A stretch of DNA of 64,000 bases. Source: an uncultured Verrucomicrobiales bacterium. Lineage in GTDB: Bacteria; Verrucomicrobiota; Verrucomicrobiia; Verrucomicrobiales; Akkermansiaceae. The stretch covers positions 23,961-87,960 of the forward strand of contig CALDZJ010000009.1 of assembly GCA_937944055.1 (NCBI GenBank), given 5' to 3'. This document shows positions 58,645-64,000 of the stretch, one piece after another; the stretch's first letter is position 1, and each line of letters opens with the position of its first letter. The translations under genes and the position numbers were made by a program. The notes below the pieces were generated by a model. The model made no database searches, had not been told where the DNA came from, and saw nothing but the letters and a program-made list of their open reading frames with translations.

Positions 58645-59004
58645 GGTGGAGGCGACGGGAATTGAACCCGTGTCCTAGATGCCTTTCACGAAGGCGTCTA
58701 CAAGTATAGCCAGGCGTTTGCTGCTTTAAAATCGATGAGCCTCACCTGGCCCGTCCATTGATTCGATGATCCTGTTTAATCTCGCTGCCTTGCCCGGATC
58801 CCCGACTCAGCAGCCAGCCTATTAAGTAGTCGCCCCGCCCCCTAATAGGCGTCAGGATTGGGACGTTGCTGTCAATTAAGCAGCAAGTGCGAGCTCGTTA
58901 GAGTCTGCAATTATTTGTTTTGAACGGCTTTTTAAAGAGGCCAACCGATCAACCTCTACATGCAGCCAGCGCTATGAGCATCCAGTCGAAACCAAAACGC
59001 CCCC
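58645..59004 (-). ncRNA. ssrA: tmRNA (one-piece), proteolysis tag ADSNELALAA
   Basis: A one-piece transfer-messenger RNA of about 360 nt that rescues stalled ribosomes. The 5' end GGGGGCGTTTTGGTTTCGAC contains the conserved tmRNA start. The 3' end has GGGTTCAATTCCCGTCGCC followed by a T-arm-type closure and encoded CCA at 58645. GGGGGCG and CGCCTCC form the seven-bp acceptor stem with one wobble. The internal reading frame starts after ATAATT and codes for ADSNELALAA followed by TAA, giving the tag (A)ADSNELALAA when the charged alanine is included. A terminator follows. Gene order: divergent from the C39-like gene. Confidence 0.96.
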
Positions 59005-59083
59005 ACAAGCTATTGTTATGATGGATTATTGAGCTAATTTATTCAACCTCAATCACGTTTCCGTCATAGAAATCCCACAACAC

Positions 59084-60532
59084 ATGATTCTTCGAGCTTC
59101 TTCTGTCACCCTCCTTCTAGGGATTCTCTCCCTCTCTGCCGAGCCCCTCATCACCCTGCAAGAAGCGAATGGAAGCGATAAACTCAAAGTAGAACTTCTC
59201 TATTTAGAAAAAGACGTCGCTTTGCTCCGTCGAGCCGACGGCCAGGAGTTCAAAACTCCCCTTGCCTACCTCGCCGAGGATTCTCGCACTGAAATTCGCA
59301 CCACCTGGGCTTCTCATCGCGCTGGTATCGAAAAACACCTCGAGCCCCTCAACAAAGCTCTCGGCCACCCTCTTTTTTCGAAGCGCGGCAATATTTGGAA
59401 CGAACCCATCGACCTTGTGGCGAAGCGTCTCAAGCTCCCCTTAGAATCCAAGACTCCTTTCACGAGCAGTTTCCGCCTTTATACCAGAGACACCTATTCC
59501 TTCGCGGGTGCCAAACCAAAGACCATCGTGGCTTACGGCGATCACAAGGGCCGGACCCTCTCGCTTTCTGTCATTTACTCCAACAAGGGAGATTCCCTCA
59601 GCAACGTCGGCTCGGGCGAAGACCACTTTAAAACAGATGGCAAAGAGATTGATCGCAGCACCCTTAAAGGTGCCATGGACTATGACGCCGCCTCAATCGC
59701 CCACACCTTAACCCAAATTCTCGGCGAACCACTCGAACAGCGCATGCTCGGACAGGGAAATAAAAGCAACAAGGTGCAACGCTGGGATTGGAATGGTCAT
59801 TCCTTCCTTCTCGCGAATGTCAAAAATGAATACGTAGGCCTCAATATCGTCCGCGCCGCCTTTGCCGATGGCGGTGGTCGATTCTCCCGAGTGAGCGACA
59901 GCGAAATGAAAGTTCGCTTAAAGGGCAGTGTCACCAGCAAGGAAAACGGTGACGTCTACATCAAAAACATCCCCATGGTGGACCAAGGACCGAAGGGATA
60001 TTGCGCGCCAGCAACTTTTGAACGAGCGATGAGACACGCCGGAGTCCCCGCTGACATGTATCTCCTCGCCACTCTCGCTACCGTCGGTGGGGGAGGAACC
60101 AATACCGCCAAGCTCTACGATGAAGTCGCCTTCACCACTCGCAGCAAAGGCGGCCGGACCGCCCGTGAAATTTCTCTCAAATCTCTCTCTCCAAGTAAGA
60201 TCAAACGATACATCGACAAGGGCATCCCCGTCCTCTGGCAGATGCGCAGCCTATCGCGATACAACCAGATTGCCAACGCGCGTACACGGGCTCGCCACAG
60301 TGTGAAGAATTGGCCCGCCTACTCCGCACAAATCGCTCAAGCAGCCGAAAAAAATGCCCCCTTATTACAGACGAGAGCCAACCATCATATTTGTATGATC
60401 ATCGGCTATAATGAAGCGACAAATGAGATCGCCGTCAGTGATTCTTGGGGCCTGCGTTACGCCATCCGCTGGATCCACATGGCAGAGGCTGAAGCCGTCA
60501 GTAACCGGAGCGGCTTCGTGATCGATATTTAA
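59084..60532 (+). CDS. Secreted SHD1-like/C39-like peptidase family protein
   Basis: A 482-residue exported protein. Signal peptide at ~1-21. Residues ~22-75 look like an SHD1-type SH3 module (DKLKVELLYLEKDVALLRRADGQEFKTPLAYL, quoted here in two parts: KLKVELLYLEKDVALLRR then ADGQEFKTPLAYL). The C-terminal domain (~290-482) is C39-like: IPMVDQGPKGYCAPATFERA with Gln and Cys307, ANHHICMIIGYN with His435, and AVSDSWG with Asp453. The middle is unassigned. Likely a periplasmic or surface cysteine peptidase or a related papain-fold enzyme. Its stop shares a TTAA with the convergent EEP gene. Confidence 0.75.
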   Translation: MILRASSVTLLLGILSLSAEPLITLQEANGSDKLKVELLYLEKDVALLRRADGQEFKTPLAYLAEDSRTEIRTTWASHRAGIEKHLEPLNKALGHPLFSKRGNIWNEPIDLVAKRLKLPLESKTPFTSSFRLYTRDTYSFAGAKPKTIVAYGDHKGRTLSLSVIYSNKGDSLSNVGSGEDHFKTDGKEIDRSTLKGAMDYDAASIAHTLTQILGEPLEQRMLGQGNKSNKVQRWDWNGHSFLLANVKNEYVGLNIVRAAFADGGGRFSRVSDSEMKVRLKGSVTSKENGDVYIKNIPMVDQGPKGYCAPATFERAMRHAGVPADMYLLATLATVGGGGTNTAKLYDEVAFTTRSKGGRTAREISLKSLSPSKIKRYIDKGIPVLWQMRSLSRYNQIANARTRARHSVKNWPAYSAQIAQAAEKNAPLLQTRANHHICMIIGYNEATNEIAVSDSWGLRYAIRWIHMAEAEAVSNRSGFVIDI

Positions 60533-61347
60533 TCCCCCACAAGCCAGAGCAGCAGTGGATGGTGATCTGAGTTCACCGGAGTCCCATCAAGGCGCACCTC
60601 TAGACGCCCATTCTTAAAGCAAGGGCTCGTGAAAATGTGATCAATCCGAAGCCCCACTTTCAGCTCCGCTTTCCAAGCGTTAAAGGTCCCCTGCTGCGGC
60701 TCCCCACCGTGATCCACCAAGAGCGCTGAATTCAAAAGCGTCTTAATCGCCAAGTTCTCAGTCGTCGCATTAAAGTCACCCATCAAGATCACGGGATCAT
60801 TTCCATGAGTCCGCTTCTTGATCTTATCCAAAATTAAGACCGCCGCCTTTTCGCGCGAAGGCTGGCTTTGATGATCCCAGTGCGTGTTATAGACATAGAT
60901 CGATTTCCCGTTCTTCCCAGTCAGTCGAACCCAAGAGCAAATCCGCGTCACGCGATTTCCCCACGTCATACTTCCCGGCACCTCGGGAGTATCCGATAGC
61001 CAAAAGGTTCCCTGCTCCTTTTCATCAGCAGTCCAAACCGCTGGATCATAAAATAGAGGCGAATACTCTCCGCCCTTTTTACCATCCGCTCTGCCAACTC
61101 CCACCCGCTTAAATGAAGGAAGCCCTTTCTGAACATCCTCAAGCTGATTGTGCTTCGCTTCCTGCAGCCCGATGATCGAAAATTCCCCATCTTTCAGAAA
61201 CTTCACCACCCCGGGCATCCTTTGGCTCCAATCCCGCACCCCTCGATCGCCGCCGGTATCCTGCCGGATATTATAGGACGTCACTTTGATTTCCCCAGCC
61301 GTCGCCGACAGCAACACGCTCAGAAACAAGAAAACCTTCAGAGCCAT
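60529..61347 (-). CDS. Secreted endonuclease/exonuclease/phosphatase (EEP) family protein
   Basis: A 272-residue exported hydrolase with a signal peptide (MALKVFLFLSVLLSATAG). EEP motifs run in order: KVTSYNIRQDTGGDRG, FSIIGLQEAKHNQ (metal Glu), VYNTHWDHQSQPSREKAA, VILMGDFNATTEN, LRIDHIFTS and NSDHHPLLLWL with the catalytic Asp-His. Substrate may be nucleic acid or a phosphoester such as an inositol phosphate; it is not determinable. It starts 3 nt after the purK stop, so it is probably read on the pur transcript. Convergent with the C39-like gene through a shared TTAA. Confidence 0.87.
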   Translation of the reverse strand: MALKVFLFLSVLLSATAGEIKVTSYNIRQDTGGDRGVRDWSQRMPGVVKFLKDGEFSIIGLQEAKHNQLEDVQKGLPSFKRVGVGRADGKKGGEYSPLFYDPAVWTADEKEQGTFWLSDTPEVPGSMTWGNRVTRICSWVRLTGKNGKSIYVYNTHWDHQSQPSREKAAVLILDKIKKRTHGNDPVILMGDFNATTENLAIKTLLNSALLVDHGGEPQQGTFNAWKAELKVGLRIDHIFTSPCFKNGRLEVRLDGTPVNSDHHPLLLWLVGD

Positions 61348-61350
61348 TTC

Positions 61351-62457
61351 TTAGCTAAGCAACTTCTCCTTCAAAGCGCGAGCTCGCGATTCTACCGAAC
61401 TCCCTCCCACCAGATTCACGTGACCCAACTTCCGCCGCCCACTCGCATTCTTCTTCCCGTAAAGATGAAGCTTTGCTCCTTCCGTCGAAAAAATCTCAGC
61501 CCGCTTGAGCTCTGGGTTCCACATATCACCCAGCAAATTCAACATCACCGTCTCCCCTAACAACTCACATGACCCAAGCGGCAGACCACAAACCGCCCTA
61601 AGCTGTTGCTCGAACTGCGACGTCACACAGCCATTCATCGTAAAGTGACCTGAGTTGTGCGGCCGAGGAGCCATCTCATTCACGACCACTCGCCCTGATT
61701 GCTCGACAAAAAATTCCACCGCCAAAAGCCCGCGATACTCCAGCTTCTCCGCCAATCGAATCGCGGTTTCCTCCGCTTCTTTTCTCGTTTCATCCGACAC
61801 CCGAGCGGGCACGATTGTTAAATCTAAAATATGATGCCGGTGCTCGTTCTCGGCCACCGGAAAAGCCAAGCACTGCCCTGCTTCATCACGAGCCACCAAG
61901 ACCGAAACCTCGCATTGAAAATCGACAAAGCCCTCCAAAACCGATGGCTCGCCCTGCACCGACTCCCAAGCCACTTCTACTTGATCTGCGTCGGTAATCT
62001 TCACCTGGCCCTTGCCATCATAACCAAAAGCCGCGGTCTTCAAAACCGTCGCGGGCCCAAGCTCAGCATAAGCCGCCTTGAGCTCCTCTAACGAATTCAC
62101 CAAAGCAAAGGGCGCGCAAGGAATCCCATTCTCTTTCAGAAAGGTCTTCTCTCTCGAACGATGCTGACTGATCCCGATGCTCTCCGCAGAAGGATAAAGC
62201 CCCACCGCTCTCTCAACCTCCCTCAAAGTCTCCAGTGGAATATTCTCAAACTCCACCGTTGCCACATCGACCTGACTACAAAACTCCACCCTCGCCGCTT
62301 CATCATCGAAGCCCCTCACGATCACGACATCCGCCACGCCTTCAGTAGGTTCCGCCGTCGGAGTCCCACTCCACACCACCGTGCGGAATCCCATTCGCCG
62401 CGCATCGAGGCACAGCATTCTCGCCAACTGCCCCCCGCCTAAAATCCCAAGTGTCAT
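61351..62457 (-). CDS. purK: 5-(carboxyamino)imidazole ribonucleotide synthase
   Basis: ATP-grasp enzyme of de novo purine synthesis that makes N5-CAIR from AIR, bicarbonate and ATP. N-terminus TLGILGGGQLARMLCLDARRMG, ATP-grasp loop VLKTAAFGYDGKGQVKI, FVDFQCEVSVLVARD and the C-terminal VNEMAPRPHNSGHFTMNGCVTS with the metal-site Asn/Glu. Length 368 is typical. It follows purE by 2 nt, an operon as in E. coli (purEK). Confidence 0.95.
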   Translation of the reverse strand: MTLGILGGGQLARMLCLDARRMGFRTVVWSGTPTAEPTEGVADVVIVRGFDDEAARVEFCSQVDVATVEFENIPLETLREVERAVGLYPSAESIGISQHRSREKTFLKENGIPCAPFALVNSLEELKAAYAELGPATVLKTAAFGYDGKGQVKITDADQVEVAWESVQGEPSVLEGFVDFQCEVSVLVARDEAGQCLAFPVAENEHRHHILDLTIVPARVSDETRKEAEETAIRLAEKLEYRGLLAVEFFVEQSGRVVVNEMAPRPHNSGHFTMNGCVTSQFEQQLRAVCGLPLGSCELLGETVMLNLLGDMWNPELKRAEIFSTEGAKLHLYGKKNASGRRKLGHVNLVGGSSVESRARALKEKLLS

Positions 62458-62459
62458 CG

Positions 62460-62963
62460 TTAACTCTCCGGTGGTAAAACTTTCCCAAGAACGGTGTCTC
62501 TTTGATCAAGGCGGAACTGCTCAAGTTTCCCCGCCAACTCCTCATCACTCGTTGCTAAAATCGATACGGCCGAAAGACCCGCATTTCCAGCCCCGGCCTC
62601 CCCGATCGCAAAAGTTGCCACCGGAATCCCCTTCGGCATCTGCACGATCGAAAGTAACGAATCCATCCCGCTGAGCGCCTTCGACTGTACCGGAACCCCA
62701 AGCACCGGAAGTGTCGTCATCGAGGCCACCATCCCTGGCAAATGCGCCGCCCCTCCGGCTCCCGCAATAATCACCTTAAGGCCCCGCTCCTTCGCCGATT
62801 TAGCATACTCGACCAAAAGCTCTGGCGTGCGATGCGCACTCACCACCTTCGCTTCACAAGGCACACCGAACTCTTTCAGCACGGCGAATGCCTTCTCCAT
62901 CGTCGGCCAATCGGAATCACTTCCCATCACCACTCCTACTCGAGGATTGTTCACTTCGCTCAC
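62460..62963 (-). CDS. purE: N5-carboxyaminoimidazole ribonucleotide mutase
   Basis: Class I PurE; converts N5-CAIR to CAIR. The 167-residue protein has [17 protein letters not shown] (substrate phosphate loop), [16 protein letters not shown] with catalytic His, [37 protein letters not shown] and [13 protein letters not shown]. Upstream 42 nt separates it from the carbonic anhydrase gene on the same strand, whose CO2/bicarbonate chemistry fits PurK's bicarbonate need, although cotranscription is only a suggestion. Confidence 0.96.
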   Translation of the reverse strand: MSEVNNPRVGVVMGSDSDWPTMEKAFAVLKEFGVPCEAKVVSAHRTPELLVEYAKSAKERGLKVIIAGAGGAAHLPGMVASMTTLPVLGVPVQSKALSGMDSLLSIVQMPKGIPVATFAIGEAGAGNAGLSAVSILATSDEELAGKLEQFRLDQRDTVLGKVLPPES

Positions 62964-63005
62964 ATCAGGAGTATCAAACGTACCTGCTCACTTTGGCAAG
63001 ACTCC

Positions 63006-63599
63006 TTAGCCCACAAGTGGATCCTGCAAGCTCTTCACTTTCCCATCAGCAAGACCGTAAATCCAAGAATGGATATCAAGTTTCTGTCCCCGATTCCGAG
63101 CATCTTCCAAAACCGTAGAACGACTCAAGTTCCTCGCCTGAGCCAAGACATTAAGCTCACAAAGGCGGTCAAACTTCCCCGCTTCGTCAAGTCCAGCCAG
63201 TTCACTTTCATGAGCCTCGGCCACATCAGCAATCGGCTTGATCCAGTTATCGACAATCCCATGCCTCTGCCCATCGACGGAAGCAGCCACGCCTCCACAG
63301 CCGTAGTGCCCACAAACGATGACGTGCTCGACCTTCAAATGCTCGACCGCATACTGCACCACCGAGAGCATGCTCAAATCACTGTGATGAACCTGATTTG
63401 CAATATTGCGATGAACAAAAATCTCCCCAGGATCCAGCCCGAGGATCTGATTCGGCGGCACCCGGCTATCAGCACAACCAATCCAAAGATACTTTGGTGA
63501 TTGCCCCTTGGCACCCTCCTCAAAAAAGCTGGGATCAGAGGCGATCTTTCCCTTCGCCCACGCTTCGTTATTCTCGAAAAGATTCGGTAATGTCTTCAC
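63006..63599 (-). CDS. Beta-carbonic anhydrase
   Basis: Zinc enzyme interconverting CO2 and bicarbonate in the cytosol. The 197-residue protein has the first zinc Cys and Asp-Arg dyad in WIGCADSRVPPNQILG, FVHRNIANQVHHSD, and zinc His and Cys in HVIVCGHYGCGGV. GTG start at 63599 with AGGA eight nt upstream. Its position before purE suggests it may supply bicarbonate locally to PurK and other carboxylases. Confidence 0.94.
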   Translation of the reverse strand: MKTLPNLFENNEAWAKGKIASDPSFFEEGAKGQSPKYLWIGCADSRVPPNQILGLDPGEIFVHRNIANQVHHSDLSMLSVVQYAVEHLKVEHVIVCGHYGCGGVAASVDGQRHGIVDNWIKPIADVAEAHESELAGLDEAGKFDRLCELNVLAQARNLSRSTVLEDARNRGQKLDIHSWIYGLADGKVKSLQDPLVG

Positions 63600-63652
63600 G
63601 GCCGGATCCTAGTTCAGAATATAAATCTCACAAGTGAGCTTTTACCACAGCT

Positions 63653-63991
63653 TCACGATTCCTCGACCGAGAGTAGCTCGATCACAAATTCAAGCGTCGC
63701 CCCACCCGGGATCTGAGCTCCCGCGCCACCTTCTCCGTAAGCCAGCTCTGGCGGAATGACAAAACGCCACTTCCCCCCAGGCTTCATCAACTGCACTCCC
63801 TCACCCCAACCGCTGATGACCTGATGCAGCCCAAAAACAGCCGGTTCACCACGTTCATAACTACTGTCAAAAATCGTTCCATCCATCAAATTCCCCTCGT
63901 AGTGCACCTTCACCTTCGAGAGCAAAGTCGGGTGCTCTCCACTCCCTTCCTCCAAGATCTGATACTTCAAGCCCGATGCCGTCGTCGCCAT
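63653..63991 (-). CDS. FKBP-type peptidyl-prolyl cis-trans isomerase
   Basis: A compact 112-residue FKBP domain without a signal peptide, so probably cytosolic. VKVHYEGNLMDGTIFDSSYERGEPAVFGLHQVISGWGEGVQLM (conserved segments VHYEG, GTIFDSSY, VISGWGEG), WRFVIPPELAYGEGGAG and GATLEFVIELL cover the active-site pocket. The ATG at 63991 is preceded by AAAGGAA, a good ribosome binding site, so the short form is the real start rather than a fragment of a longer FkpA-type protein. Confidence 0.92.
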   Translation of the reverse strand: MATTASGLKYQILEEGSGEHPTLLSKVKVHYEGNLMDGTIFDSSYERGEPAVFGLHQVISGWGEGVQLMKPGGKWRFVIPPELAYGEGGAGAQIPGGATLEFVIELLSVEES

Positions 63992-64000
63992 TTCCTTTGC

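Noticed and set aside
1..64000. CRISPR arrays, insertion sequences, prophage genes, ordinary tRNA or rRNA genes
   Set aside because: I saw no evenly spaced repeat-spacer array, transposase or integrase motifs, phage structural genes or tRNA cloverleaf apart from the tmRNA.

Overview
The window is about 64 kb of ordinary bacterial chromosome with densely packed genes on both strands. It most resembles a (probably marine) member of the Verrucomicrobiota, order Verrucomicrobiales. Supporting evidence: a PEP-CTERM sorted protein, a sulfatase fused to a DUF1080 (3-keto-disaccharide hydrolase-like) domain, an SHD1-like/C39-like secreted protein, several large secreted EEP, S8 and polysaccharide deacetylase proteins, a fused SecDF, Mpl, and many start codons with weak or no Shine-Dalgarno. 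I see no phage, insertion sequence, CRISPR array, rRNA or ordinary tRNA gene. The only RNA gene I can support is a one-piece tmRNA.

Layout. 1-1.0 kb: the end of a division/cell-wall cluster (start of a probable ftsQ, then ddl). 1.1-7.0 kb: a small membrane protein, a TIM-barrel isomerase, an overlapping LOG-family/Hpt nucleotide-salvage pair, a CreBC-like two-component system and an RNase H-fold exonuclease. 7.0-13.2 kb: a GYF-RDD protein, an oversized LolC/E-type permease, glyoxalase I, type III pantothenate kinase, a ROK kinase lacking its zinc motif, and an alkaline-phosphatase-fold phosphodiesterase. 13.4-18.5 kb: a secreted-protein island of overlapping S8 serine protease and C39-like cysteine peptidase genes and a giant EEP/lamin-tail protein. 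18.5-23.5 kb: a minus-strand operon of UDP-glucose pyrophosphorylase, a HAD phosphatase and a SWIM-SNF2 helicase. 23.6-26.1 kb: rpoN, with a sigma-54-type promoter in front of it, and mrp. 26.2-29.8 kb: a secreted hydroxypyruvate-isomerase-like protein, two coiled-coil lipoproteins and a Nudix-like protein. 29.8-40.9 kb: two divergent peptide ABC transporter operons, only one of which carries ATPases. 41-44.9 kb: PEP-CTERM protein, sulfatase-DUF1080 and FAH hydrolase. 45-49.2 kb: tgt-yajC-secDF. 49.3-53 kb: polysaccharide deacetylase and ilvBN. 53-56.4 kb: mpl, a HAD protein and an MtfA-like peptidase. 56.4-58.6 kb: rpsM-rpsK-rpsD (not followed by rpoA) and a small membrane protein. 58.6-60.5 kb: tmRNA and a second C39-like protein. 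60.5-64 kb: EEP hydrolase, purEK, carbonic anhydrase and FKBP.

Most genes are housekeeping, and I do not see an obvious undescribed defence or biosynthetic system. The observations most worth a second look are: (i) a recurring pattern of short tandem duplications lying on or just after stop codons, often creating redundant in-frame stops, one of which serves both genes of a convergent pair; (ii) three enzymes that keep their fold and catalytic motifs but have lost their family's metal or Fe-S cysteines (Tgt, Mrp, ROK kinase); (iii) an acidic extension of roughly 80 residues on ribosomal protein S11 and a terminator-like leader in front of rpsM; (iv) a candidate sigma-54 promoter upstream of rpoN itself; and (v) a two-operon peptide importer that appears to share ATPases and whose permeases carry large insertions.
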